Assembly (NCBI RefSeq): GCF_041381155.1
Contig: NC_091141.1
Coordinates: 24,014,828-24,078,827, forward strand
Source: Argopecten irradians
Taxonomy: Eukaryota; Mollusca; Bivalvia; Pectinida; Pectinidae
Direction: 5' to 3'
DNA: 64,000 bases
Shown: positions 13,245 through 24,389 of the stretch, in pieces
Layout of the letters: the number at the start of each line of letters is the position of its first letter
How positions within the stretch are numbered: the first letter of the stretch is position 1
Position numbers and translations under genes: made by a program
The notes under the pieces: generated by a model
The model's database searches: none
What the model saw: the letters and a program-made list of their open reading frames with translations, nothing else
What the model was told of the DNA's origin: nothing

Positions 13245-16200
13245 TTAACCTAAAACAGGTCCATTGTGATTGTCGTGATGCAGTTCAGCAGCGATATGCT
13301 GAAACGGAAGACATAGAGCATTATAAACATATTACATTATAAACAAAAACACACTATTGTTAAACTTTGTTACATGTATGTAATATTTGGTATACATATT
13401 TGTTAAAGGTCTATATACCTCTGTGTCTTATTACTAGTAATAGTCTTTGTTATGTATATATTTAGCTCTCACATAACAATGGAACTACAGGTATACTTAC
13501 CGTTGACATGTAATGCAAGAAAACGTGCGTTTCAAATGGTGACGAAATGTCTGGAAAAAAAAACAATAAAAAATAACTAATGTATAAAATTGCAAAAAAT
13601 GCTTTTACAAGGAACAGAATACATAGTTGGAGAAAACATAGTAAATGAATTTCTGCTTGAAATCTTACTTACCCAGCCAAAGTGCGACATTGATCACATA
13701 ATCTTACTTTCCTGAAGATTCAAAACTTTATGGATATTTCTTAGAAAAAACAAACCCATAACAATAAGAAATTTTGTCACAAGTCATGAAATGTGTATAA
13801 GTATAATTGTAAATATGTTAAGTTTATTCACAAGCCCCCCCTCCCCCACCCCCAATGCAGTTTCACAATCATCCCTGCAAATTACTTGACAAATCCCTAA
13901 GGAAATCATTATCAAATCTTAGAACAAAAAAAACACAATTAAACGACTTTTCCGTAACATCTGTAAGGCTTCCTTTTGTTAATTTTGAAGTTTAAACATT
14001 TCCTGGTGTTAAGAAATCTTCATTTAATTTGACCCATACTTGTGACCATCTTATGATTTTAAAGGAAGATAATTCGTCTTCACATATTACAGAGTTAGTT
14101 CCCTTTCGGGTGGGTATCCTGTGTGACGTAAATATTTTGTGAGTGCGTTTCACATCGTTTTCTCCGAAAAGTATGACGTTACGCTTGCAAATACATGATA
14201 TCACAACCAATACCTTCTCACAGGGGAAAATACCTCTATGATATTGAACCACATAATATATCAAAGAGTGAAGCAATCACTTACGCTCAACTACGGCGAA
14301 GACCTTCGAGTATCCGACTTGGTTTATATAATAAGTAACGGTTCCATTCTCAGCCGCCTTAGCTAGGTTCAACATGAGAGACTGATCTTCAGAGGATAAC
14401 TTCTGAAAAGCAGCGTTACCGGTAATTTGAGTGATGATGTTTTGGACTTGTCGTCGGCCGACCTGTTGGTGTATTGAAATATTGTTAAACAAATAGTGTA
14501 GATGTCATGATATTTGGTATTCTAATTGCAGTAATTTGTTTCGGTGACTATAAACATTTCGTTGTAATGGTTAAGGTAATATGATATAAACTGTGTTGTA
14601 AAACGTATAGACATGATTTATTATTGATTTTTGTTTTACTTTATTGATATTTATTCATAATCGACTATCTCATTTATTTTAAATAAATATACCTACCGCT
14701 GGCATAGTTGTTGTTTCTTCCTGTCCGAATTCCTATTAAAAACAATCACATTAAAAACGAATTAGGATTGTTCTTTAATTGCATTCATATACAATGTGTA
14801 TAATTCGAAGAATAACACATTTCAAAAGTTTTCTCTAATAACAAAAATAGCATAGCAAATAATTGTTCCCCAGGGATTTTTTCATAAAGATCGTGCTTTG
14901 TGATGAAACATTCTAGCGAGTTATTGAAAGGCAAGTACAAACATTTTGTTCTACATAAAGATGAAGTGGCGTAACAAGTGAATTTATTACGAAATTTCTA
15001 ATTTTAACTAAGTGTATATCTAATTATTAGAAAATATGTTCGTTTTAATACATATTTGTATTTGTATGAACACGTAGTACTGACCTATCATGTGAGAATC
15101 TCTCTTAATATAACTTATGATTTACAGATCTATTCGAGAAAGAAATGTCTTTTGGAGTCCTGTATTTGACACGTAGATATAAGACATACTATGTCAAAAA
15201 TGTTTGTAGATAAAAAAATAACAGAGAAATATCAATATAAATACCACAATGAAATATTGTTCAAGCTTGTGAGCTGCCGTTTGGTTAATATGATTCACAT
15301 CTGCAATGAAACAGCATGTTTAATATCTCCAGTGGTTTTTTAAACCCATATGTTTTCCTACTATCGCAATGTCAAATCTAGCGGACTCATTTGTAATATT
15401 AATAATGAATTAACTCAGATACATGTCTTTATTTTTCTGAAAAAATATTGATACAAAACATTTGCATTTTTGTGAATATATCCTATACAACTTATATATG
15501 GCGCAACTTCATTCTTTTCAGTAAGGTCTAGAAACATAGAAATGGAATAGTTTGTTTAACAAATATCGGAACAAAATATATTATCAATACATCGTAGATT
15601 AAAAAACCGCGAAATACGTTAACCTTTAAATTATTGTCTTCAATACTTACCGTCGAGAAACTGAAATACTCTATCAAGACCAATTCGATCTACGTAGTGG
15701 GTGACAGAGTCAGTTTCAGCGGCTGCTATCAGTTCTACTAAAATGATCTTTTCCCTCTCGGGTAACTGTGGGAATGAATTGCTGTGATGGATTGTCGTTA
15801 GGACCTGGAGAAGGTGGTCTTCTGGAGCGAATGTTGGACCGGCGGCACTCGCGAACGTCACAAGGGAAGCAAGCAGGGCAGGAAGAAGCATCATCTGAAA
15901 TGTGACTGATGTGGTTATAGTAAGAAGGCAAATATTTTTTTTAAACTAAAGCCGAAAACATTAAAATGATATTGTATTGATAGTTTACATATAATTTTGT
16001 TGATTTATATATATCCTTTAAAAAGGACAACTGAAATTAAAGGCAAAGTCAAATACGAAAGAGGTTGGCAATTGTCCAACGTGAGATTTGAACTCGGAAT
16101 CCGGAAGAAGAGGCCTAGGGGAAACGTGTCGGGACACCGTAATTACTCCCGCGGTTTATTGGATATCTTCCTCAGCTGGATATATTGATAATGTCCCAAA

Positions 16201-16665
16201 ACAAAATAGCACAATTCAGCTTATGATTTTTATATTTTTAGATTACGAAGACGAGAGCTGGCCAGAATGTATACCTGACATATTCTTAAATGACTCCAAG
16301 CATTGGCTCTACGTTTAATACAGATAAATGAAACCGAAATTGGATTTGTAGCAAATTATGTACCAGGGGAAGCACCGCAGGGCTATGTGTGGGATTTTTT
16401 TTCATTTCAAGAAATTTATAATGGAAAAATCCATTCGAATTTAAAATGATATATTTCAAGTCAGAATTGATCGTTTTCATAACAAAGTAAATTTTAATAC
16501 CTTTAATCAGTCAGCCTTTATCAATTATCACCGATTTACATGTATGTATGTATAAAAAGTAATTAAGGTTGTTCACAATGAGAATTTATATACTTATATA
16601 AGCAAAGAAAGTTCCATATAACTCACCTTGATGTATGTAGTGGTTGGTCGACTCGTAATTAGTGT
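13245..16665 (-). CDS. Secreted two-repeat, cysteine-free, His-tailed protein, copy 2
   Basis: Tandem paralogue of the gene at 837-5200. Coding exons in transcript order: 15894-15651, 15300-15245, 14732-14697, 14462-14285, 13550-13501 and 13298-13245 (stop). Exon lengths (244, 56, 36, 178, 50, 54) are identical to copy 1, so the product is again 205 aa. The 5' UTR exon ends at 16627. The signal peptide is MMLLPALLASLVTFASAA. By eye the copies differ at about 13 of 63 mature exon-1 residues, 8 of 19 in exon 2, 2 of 12 in exon 3, 10 of 59 in exon 4, 1 of 17 in exon 5 and 3 of 17 in exon 6. The tail is HIAAELHHDNHNGPVLG. Both copies look intact and have a TATA box and an AATAAA signal, so both are probably expressed. 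The length match across introns of different size is good evidence for real coding exons. Confidence 0.83.
14091..14240. repeat. Short MITE with GGGCAGATA-type ends (intron of copy 2)
   Basis: Positional and sequence counterpart of 2518-2657 (GAGTTAGTTCCCTT start; GTTTTCTCCGAAAAGTATG core). It dates the insertion to before the tandem duplication. Confidence 0.5.
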
Positions 16666-16697
16666 AGCCTTACAGTGGTCAGCCTATATTTATATGT
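16627..16697 (-). promoter_or_regulatory. TATA box and 5' UTR exon of copy 2
   Basis: On the minus strand, TATAAATA (about 16686-16695) is followed by a leader with GGCTGACCACTG and GTCGACCAAC-like sequence. The leader ends at 16627 with a GTGAGT donor. Position, order and sequence match the copy 1 leader, which supports a real shared core promoter. Confidence 0.65.
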
Positions 16698-16741
16698 ATG
16701 CATAAACGGACCGTGTCCTCTCCCACGCCATTTTTTTGTAA

Positions 16742-16890
16742 TCTAACATCGATCTAATTTACGAACCGTCCAGGATTCCGGACAAAAAAGTGTTCAGGTG
16801 TGTCTTCCCACCGTTGGTCACTCGCGATCACTTCAATTGTTGATGCTATCGAGGTACTATTTCATGAACTCATCTATTTATAGGATGTGT
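16742..16890 (-). promoter_or_regulatory. Conserved upstream block of the duplicated gene (copy 2)
   Basis: Counterpart of 5268-5425, with the same order of short conserved words and the same distance to the TATA box. The second half ends in CTATTTATAGG in both copies, which could be a second TATA-like element reading toward the right. Confidence 0.4.
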
Positions 16891-17270
16891 GGAACAGTGG
16901 AACTACATGCTGAGCTTTGTTGTAGTGATAATACTATAAGTCTCGTATAAGCGATTGTTGCTGCCAGTAATTTTGTTTGTTTGGAATATGCTAATTACAG
17001 TATTCAATATTCAATTAGATACTGTATCAAGCAAATGATGAATGCAATCAGTTGCATCACTTACAGGTATACTTACAGCATTTATCACCATGAATTGACG
17101 TACAAATCATTCGCCAACAAAATTGAAATGGAAAACGGATAGGATTGTAAACTGAAATATTTCCAGAAAAAAAACGTTAGGGCATCAATTATTTCAAATA
17201 TCATAATAAATGTCATTTCGAAATTATCGTTAACAAGAACAGTTTGTAACCGTAACCCCGTATACCGCTA

Positions 17271-17490
17271 GGTGAGAAATATCCTAGTGATTAAGATGTC
17301 CCGACTTATTAGTATTCTGGGTCGCGTGTTTGAATCGCATGTGGAGCAGTTGACAGGAACTGACCGTTGGTTGGTGTTTTTGCCAGGTACTGTGACTTTC
17401 TTACGACTTTTAAACCTGTAACAACCTTCAATGGCCTTGACTGTTAATAGGACGTTAACCCAATTAAACCAAATCAAAACAATCATCACT
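17271..17490 (+). repeat. tRNA-derived SINE, degenerate (right copy)
   Basis: Longer, better-preserved copy of the element at 5688. The head has CTAGTGATTAAGATGTCCCG (tRNA A-box region), then GTGTTTGAATCGCATGTGGA (box B region), the GGAGCAGTTG and CTGACCGTTGGTTGG body, and a GTTAATAGGACGTTAACCC tail. It lies at the same place in the duplicated block as 5688. Confidence 0.6.
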
Positions 17491-17609
17491 AAACACAAAG
17501 GTCTTTGTACGTTATAATTCAAACATTTACAAGAATTATGATTGAATGTTGTAATTTTTGTAAATTGCACTTCTTCTTGATAACTTATTAAACTTTTTTG
17601 CGTTAGAAA

Positions 17610-18433
17610 CATAGTGGTGCATAGTAGTACAAAGAATTGGTACCGGACTAAACGTGATATTTATACCACAAATATGTTTCAAAATCAAACGAAGGCCATT
17701 GGGTAGCTGTAACGCGTGACTAATTTTTATTCGAATACGTGTCTTGGAACTAGAAGGATAATCAACACACTACGATATAGAAGGCAATAATGTTACTGAT
17801 ATAATGTTTTACTCAATTCACCTTATCGATTTTGAATGACGTCAATCTATCATTTACAGATAGGATCTTAAATGAGTGTTCATTTCCTATGATCTTTTTT
17901 TATGAAACGAGCATTAGAAATATATTTAATAATCAAAACATTTCAAGTTCGAGTATTGGCCTGAACTGTATTGGAGTTTTAATCATATTTCAACTTAACA
18001 TCATGCCAACTCTTATATAAAGGTTCTCAAATGAGTATTCATTTCATAAAAGTTTATAAAACGAATATTTATTTTGCGAGCCCTTTTTATATATTTTTAT
18101 ATGAATTTTGACACAATGTGCCTAGTCAGTATTCCGGTTTTTTTTCCTGATTTATATCTTTTCTGTTTTGTGATACTTAGACTGTATAAAACACAGTATA
18201 AACCGTATGTACAGAGAGTTTCCTAACATTCTCCAAGAAACGAGAATTGCAGCGTGTAGCATCGAAACAAACTTCCTGAAATGTTTACATTTCAAACATA
18301 CCTAATTATCAAAGGAAATAGGGCTGCAGTATCAAATGGAATATTTGCATAATAGATTTTGAATAAAAAATCGAATTGTTAATATTTAACCAGCAGAGTT
18401 GTGAATACCTTGTGCAGTAGGATTCTTTGAACT
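17610..18433 (+). promoter_or_regulatory. Upstream region of the IgGFc-binding-like gene
   Basis: No coding sequence recognised. A TATA-like TATAAAAC at about 18185-18192 lies roughly 240 bases upstream of the start codon at 18434, with no splice junction needed between them. It is a plausible core promoter giving a 5' UTR of about 200 bases. Not confirmed by a second copy. Confidence 0.3.
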
Positions 18434-20953
18434 ATGGGATCTGTATGGGCGCGGTTCATGGTTGGACTGACTGTATTTACAGCAGTGACAGGTAGGATAA
18501 AAATACAACCAAACCTGTTTATAACGACCACTCTATGAACAGGAAAAACTGTGGTCTTTATACACAGGTTGGATTGTGCTCTAGTGTTTCATTTGGGATC
18601 CTAGAAGAATGGTGTGATTAGGAAGACTATATAAGTATATTAAAATATGAAATATCCATTGAGTTCAATTTTGAAAACGTGGTTATAAGGCTACAGTGAG
18701 TATTTTGTGTCAATAAGACACATATATACAAGATTTAACATCAGTGATTGTTCAAGTGATAGGTACCATTTCTGCTCTGTCGGCGGTGGGGCATCTTTAA
18801 ACTTAGGCAAATAATAGTATGTAATGGGATTGGTGAGAGAGAGCAAGGAGGAGTTGATTTTTTTTTACTTTAAAATACTAAAAAATGTTTGCTAAATATT
18901 AATATTCTTTCTGCTGTGAATCGCATTTGAGAGTTTGTAATTATATCTTATTCACCACACAATTGAATTATTTACAAAATCCTTTCAACATTTTATGGCA
19001 AAGTAATTGAACTACTTTATCTCTGAACACAAGCAAAACATATATTGGTGTTGGGAAGCTTAAAAAATAACACCCTTCTCACAAGATTATTGTTTATTCC
19101 AGGACCGTTTTACAGTAATGCCACATCGAACACGTACACGGTTGGGTTTATGGAAAACATGTTTTCGCCAGTGCTTCAAGTCGTGATTATAAATATTGGT
19201 ATAGATCCAGCTGCTATAAACATCTCTTTACACTCCGGCCAGATCGTAAAAGAAGTTCTTGACAAAGAATCATTCAGAGTCTATAACATGTCTGACGAAT
19301 TAGAAGTCATAGGTTCCAACAGAAGCACCAAAGGAGTACGGGTTGATTCAAATGCGACAATTACCGTTATTGGTGTAAATCGTGTAGAAGAAATGTCAAA
19401 AAATTCCATGGATTTATTTACTGGTTTGGAATATTCTGACATTGGGACGCACTACTTTACTGTAAGTGGAGGTTATGCTTCTCAACTTCTTATAATAGGA
19501 ACTTCAAACCAGACTCAGGTTACGGTAAAATTGAGAACTAGTGGCAAAGTCATCATTTACAAAGGCGCAATCTACAACGATTTAGACATACTCCAAGAGG
19601 TAGTAGACGAATTCGATACCATCCAAATACAGTGTGAAGCTGATCTCACCGGAACAGAAATACAATCAACTCGTCCTGTGAGTGTTTTGAGTGGAAACAA
19701 GTGGTACGGATTTTTTGGCGGAACCTCTGGATCATATTTGGTTGAGCAGTTGTCTCCTTTGGAAAGCTGGGGGAGATATTGTGTCACTACGGCACCTAGA
19801 GGATTCAGCTACTTTGTGGCAATTGTTGCCGGATTTGACGACACTTATATTGAATTAAATTGTGTTGAAACGAATGTTACTCATTTGTCCCTGAACCAGA
19901 CTTTAAATTCTTATAAAACGGAAGAGTTGTTTCATGCCTGCGTTATCAACTCTACTGAAGCGATTCTCGTTGCTTTAATGCCGGTTAAAAGAACAAAAGA
20001 TGTATCATTGGTTACAGCACTGTCAATGCAGACTGTGTCAAATAATATATCTGTTTACGTACCAGCGATGTTTACATCAGCCGAGCTTGTGTTAATAACA
20101 TCTGAAAATGGTTTTAACGCTTCTAGCATAACACCACAACCAATTGAAGTCACCTCTTATGGCATCATCAATGGCTTTTTTGGAATACATTTTCGAGTTA
20201 ATGAAGGGCTCTCTATTTTCTCTATACTACAATCGAAAGGGACGGTAACAGCTTACGTTCACGGAACAAGAGAGTTTGGTTGGGAGTACGAGTCATTCGC
20301 TTACCCATTGATAACACACGATGATAAGGTATGATCGTAATTTCGTGTTGCTTTATTTAAACATCGATGTCACTGTTTTTAAAATTTCACTGAGGTATGA
20401 AAATAAATTTTTTGCACAATGTAGCGGCTTTTCATAAAAAAATTATCCAAGCAAAATGTATTTAGTATAAAAGTAAAGAAAACATATTTATTACATTCTT
20501 AACAGTATTTTAAATTAAGATGAGGAATAAGTTCCAGTGAGATATCAGCATCATTGTATGTTTCCATACCGGTAATATATATTTTGGAAATCACGTGGAT
20601 TTTTACTCTATGTAATTTTGTGTTATTTGTTTTTATCAAATGCATATTATTTTCAGTGGGATACAACGACTGACTTATCAGTGACTTCTGTGTCGACTTG
20701 CAGTCGAGAAATTTGCTTTTGTGAGCATATATACACATCCGCAGAAAAAACAGCCCTGGCTAAGGAGTTACAAATGAAACTTTTGGTTAGTAAACATACA
20801 ACGAACAAGTACCTGCGATCCAAAATTTCTGCCTCGGACAATAGAACCTCTGCAGCGGCTGTTGGCTATATAGCAGTAGTATTTCTTGTGCTGATAGGGA
20901 CATGCTTGATTGTATTAGACGTAATCACATTTGTGTGTAACGTCAAAAGATAA
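18434..20953 (+). CDS. IgGFc-binding-domain type I membrane protein
   Basis: Three exons: 18434-18491, 19103-20328 and 20657-20953, with phases 1 and 0 and GT-AG borders, giving 526 aa. Exon 1 is a signal peptide (MGSVWARFMVGLTVFTAVTG). Exon 2, about 409 residues, resembles the N-terminal domain of IgGFc-binding protein (FCGBP-like), with typical features such as RPVSVLSGNKWYG, a VEQLSPLESWGRYCVTTAP segment and repeated beta-strand patterns. About a dozen N-glycosylation sites (such as NAT, NIS, NQT) support an extracellular location. Exon 3 has a short Cys cluster (CSREICFC), a stalk with KISASDNRTSA, a transmembrane helix at about 497-517 and a tail of about 9 residues. The M at 19045 is not the start, because an acceptor at 19101-19102 continues the signal exon in frame. 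Mucin-binding or pattern-recognition roles are inferred from FCGBP. No vWD or trypsin-inhibitor repeats follow, unlike vertebrate FCGBP. Confidence 0.85.
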
Positions 20954-21014
20954 AACTCGTATTGTGATAATAATGTATCATATTCAAAAGAATTTCATAT
21001 ATTTCAGTTTATTA

Positions 21015-21795
21015 TACCTCAAGTGAGAATCCTGCATTCTGATTGGTCGAGAGATATTTGGTATTTTACACTATCACACGGCAGGTAACATTAGAGCAAT
21101 AACAAACAATAGACACATTCGTAGCAACCCCCTAGCAACGGGTGATAGTGTATTTTTGACAGTGCAAAATATTAACCGCCCGAAAAAGATGCGCACTCGT
21201 TTCTTTTTTCGACGCCATCTTTGTTTTTTGAAGCGACGCTTCAAAATTTATCTGGAGCTATTTAGTAATTGTTTTGCCAAGTTAGTCTATTTGTCAATAA
21301 TTGTTTTTCATATTAAGGACGGAGCTTTCCGTTCACGCCTTTTCGCTTACCGTCAAAGCGCTATATGTTGGATTTTATGAACTCGTCGGTAATTAGGTGA
21401 ACGGAAGACATGCGATTTCAAGCGTCTTCTTGACGTTGCTAATGTTGTAAACAGACGACGGGACGAAACCAAAATTCCTTGAGATTTACGAGATTTACAA
21501 AAACGTTGAGATTTTTACAAACGCAGGAGATAAGACAACAAAACTTTTTCACTAAATGCTTATTGTGAGTATTCTTTTTAAAAATGCACCGATAGTTAGC
21601 TCTACTGAGTAGAAGCTGATATGCTATTCTACTGCCGACGGTGACTGTTCGACTTTTGCTATAATCAGTTAAATGTTTCAGTAGAAAATACTTGAAAACT
21701 AGTTTTGTTTCTAGACTTTTGGTATAATAAAATAAATACTTCCTGCATTAGAGGGTTACAGTGCCTAGTGTCACCCTCTAAAGTAGTATTTATAT
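21015..21795 (+). repeat. Dispersed repeat, inverted relative to 53.7-55.0 kb
   Basis: Starts with TACCTCAAGTGAGAATCCTG and ATTGGTCGAGAGATATTTGG, continues through AACCGCCCGAAAAAGATGCG and TTGAAGCGACGCTTCAAAA, and ends with CTGCATTAGAGGGTTACAG. The same pieces occur in reverse complement at 54555-55030 and 53726-53850. This copy has about 340 bases (21300-21640) that the other lacks. Basic-looking open frames here belong to the repeat. Probably a MITE or a non-autonomous DNA transposon. Confidence 0.65.
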
Positions 21796-22249
21796 AATAC
21801 ATTGACTTTGGAAATATTGTTTTATTGTATGGTGTTTTATGTATAAATGGTCTGATGTTTATGTTTTTCTATTTTGGTAACCAAGTAGACATTTAAAGTA
21901 TACCTGATAAATATCTGCCATGATAGTTTATAAATCCATATACATTATAAACGTATGCCAGGAATTACTATGCAAACAGCAACACATTTGGTTTTAACAT
22001 TTGTCATTGTATAAATTTTGATTAAATCAACAAACTGAATGGAACAACCATTTTCAATAGCGCTGTAAAGTATTGAATAAATCTAAAATTTGGTCTGATC
22101 TAAAATACAGGCAAATAAGCATGACTGTGCAAATACCAAATAAACTGTTTTAAATCAATGTCACCTAACACTTAATTTATTTCGTTGAAAATATTTATGT
22201 AACGCGTATACTATGATAATTGTGTAAACAGTTTCAATACATTCTAAGG

Positions 22250-23340
22250 GATAACAATCGATGCTTCCAATGGTTGGTTTGTTTACCAAGTTAACCATTT
22301 TAAATAATAATAGCAATGCTTTGGTTGCAATTGATAATTAACATTTATCAACTACATTTGGAGAATATTATTGGGATATAAAGCCTTCCAAATTGATTTC
22401 ATTACATGCATTGCCCGTCCAGCCATGTCATATGGCCATACCTATTGCACAAAATAAATGGAATCAAGATTTTGAAATTGATCGAGATGAATGGGAAAAA
22501 ATTAATAAACATCCTTTTAATGGTAGTACTAGCTCCAACCTTCAATGGTTGCAATTCCGAATTAATCACAGAATACTAAATACAAAATCATTTTCATTAA
22601 AAATTGGTAAATTAAACAGCAATCTATGTACTTTTTGTAAAACATATCCAGAAACAATAGCTCATATATTTTGGGACTGTGAAAATGTATCAAATTTGAT
22701 TGAATAATTAAGAATATCGATAATTACTAATAAGTCTTAGATTTAAAAAAAAACAAGATTTTATTTTCGGCAAACAAGATGGTTCTCATTCTAATTTTCA
22801 TGCTGAAAATTTGATACTGCTTCTAGTAAAACAAGACATGTAAATGTCTTGAAAAAGAACTTAACATAAACAGTCTAAAAATCACATAAAATTTGAATTA
22901 AAAGCTCACAATATTATAATATCTAATAGTAATCTAAAGCGTAAACCACTGATACTTGCAGAACTACAACATTGGTTAAATATATAAATAGTAACATTTT
23001 AATAAATGTTCTTGAAGTGTCTCTGACCATACTTTAATCCCTGTTTCTGTCTTTTCCTTGGTGTACTTTCTCTGCTTTATCAAGAGTTGTCTCCCTTATT
23101 CACTTTGTCACTTCATTTGTAGGAAGGGTAATAACTCTTGATAGATAGTCAATGTGTGTAGTCAATATGTGTGTACTATGTAATGTTTAATAGGATAATT
23201 GTTAGTACAATTAATTATTTGTTTTTGAATATTTTTTCATATGTAACAATTATTATATTTGTCTTTAATGTATCTCTTGTCAATGTTGTTTTGTGTATAT
23301 TATTTTTAAAACATGAATAAAAAATAATTTTAAAAAAATG
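22250..23340 (+). mobile_element. 5'-truncated LINE, 3' end with zinc-knuckle tail
   Basis: An open frame at about 22393-22707 reads like the C-terminus of a non-LTR reverse transcriptase. It has a tryptophan-rich segment (DEWEKINKHPF), LQWLQFRINHRILNTKSF, and a C-x2-C-x8-H-x4-C knuckle (CTFC...HIFWDC) of the zf-RVT type. A 3' untranslated stretch of about 600 bases follows and ends A-rich (GAATAAAAAATAATTTTAAA) near 23335. The endonuclease and catalytic RT domains are absent, consistent with 5' truncation. The clade cannot be set from this piece. Confidence 0.7.
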
Positions 23341-23540
23341 TCATACGGCCATGAAATAAAATATCGTAAGACACTATTGTGACGTCACATATGGATTTTA
23401 CATCATAATATTTATATGATATAATTCTCTCAGTAGACGAAAACTTCACATTCGGGATGGATTTTTTTCTCTCTATTATATAAAGACAGAATAAAAAGTT
23501 TCACTTTATATAATGCTACGTGATACATAGAATCTTACAA

Positions 23541-23664
23541 TCGTGACTATGTAAAATGAAAATTATCAAACTCGTGAAATAGTTTGATATGACACTCACC
23601 TATAGGGCCGTGGCATATCAAATTATTGAACTCGTTTGATTAATTTCATATTACATAGCCACTC
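23541..23664. repeat. Small foldback MITE
   Basis: Arms of about 53 bases. The left arm has GTGACTATGTAAAATGAAA and AATCAAACTCG; the right arm is its imperfect reverse complement ending in CATATTACATAGCCACT. The loop contains ACTCACCTATAGGGCCG. Confidence 0.6.
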
Positions 23665-23935
23665 ATTAGAGATTCTCTATCTATATATTGTTCGTATAAA
23701 ACAACGGTTGATATTTACAACACGAAGTGAAGTAGTGTCAAAGGGTAAAGCACCTACAGATGGTAAAATTGTTCGTATGATGTTGATAAAATACCTTTGA
23801 TACTGGGAAATTATGAGTGTCCTTTAGTGTCATTAATACTTTTCTGTGATAAGCTGACTCTGATATTCAGGACTACTAATAACGCGGTGATAGGTATTGC
23901 CTTTGATGTATCCCATATTGTACATGTATTATAAG

Positions 23936-24086
23936 ACTCTTTCATATGTGGATATGAAGGATATGGATATTCTACCCGAGGGTCACAAATTGTAGTAAAA
24001 CCCGGGGATTGCCTAAGGTTTTGCAACATTTTGTGATCTCGAGGGTAGAATATCTCTATCCTTCATATCCACATATGAAAGAGTAT
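23936..24086. repeat. Foldback MITE with 42-base arms
   Basis: The left arm starts ACTCTTTCATATGTGGATAT and runs to TTCTACCC. The right arm mirrors it as GGGTAGAATATC to ATATGAAAGAGT. The interior has a second weak inverted pair (acccgagggtcacaaa / tgtgatctcgagggt). It abuts the next element. Confidence 0.65.
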
Positions 24087-24088
24087 TT

Positions 24089-24384
24089 TTCTTTCATACC
24101 TCGACGTTTTATTGCAATTTTACAAATATAATATCCCGCCATTTTGAAATAAATTCGAAGAAATTCACGACTGAATGTCAATTTTTCATAAACGAAAAAT
24201 TACGTGATATTTTCAACAAAAAAAATCGTTGTTTGCATCTTTTAAAGTAAAATCAGTCAAGTTTGTGAAAAAATGTTAAAAAAAATTTTCACGAGGCTGC
24301 ATGGGTAGCCATGCAATACAGCCTCAGGCGGCATGAGTGTATTGCCCTAGACCAGCCAGTATTACACCCGTAGGTATGAAAGAA
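24089..24384. repeat. MITE with TTCTTTCATACCT ends
   Basis: Terminal inverted repeats TTCTTTCATACCT (24089-24101) and AGGTATGAAAGAA (24372-24384) enclose about 270 AT-rich bases. These include TTTCACGAGGCTGCATGGG and CAGCCTCAGGCGGCATG. It sits two bases after the previous foldback element. Confidence 0.55.
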
Positions 24385-24389
24385 ATGTT

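Larger units (their letters stand above)
12281..17610. repeat. Segmental tandem duplication, right copy
   Basis: Second copy of the block at 1-6000, in the same orientation. Corresponding points are 11.5-12.4 kb apart. The difference reflects indels in introns, mainly introns 4 and 5. The right end fades out after the SINE near 17,600. Confidence 0.85.

Noticed and set aside
19045-19102. Upstream ATG considered as start of the IgGFc-binding-like protein
   Set aside because: A good acceptor at 19101-19102 joins in frame to a signal-peptide exon at 18434-18491, which fits a secreted or membrane protein far better.
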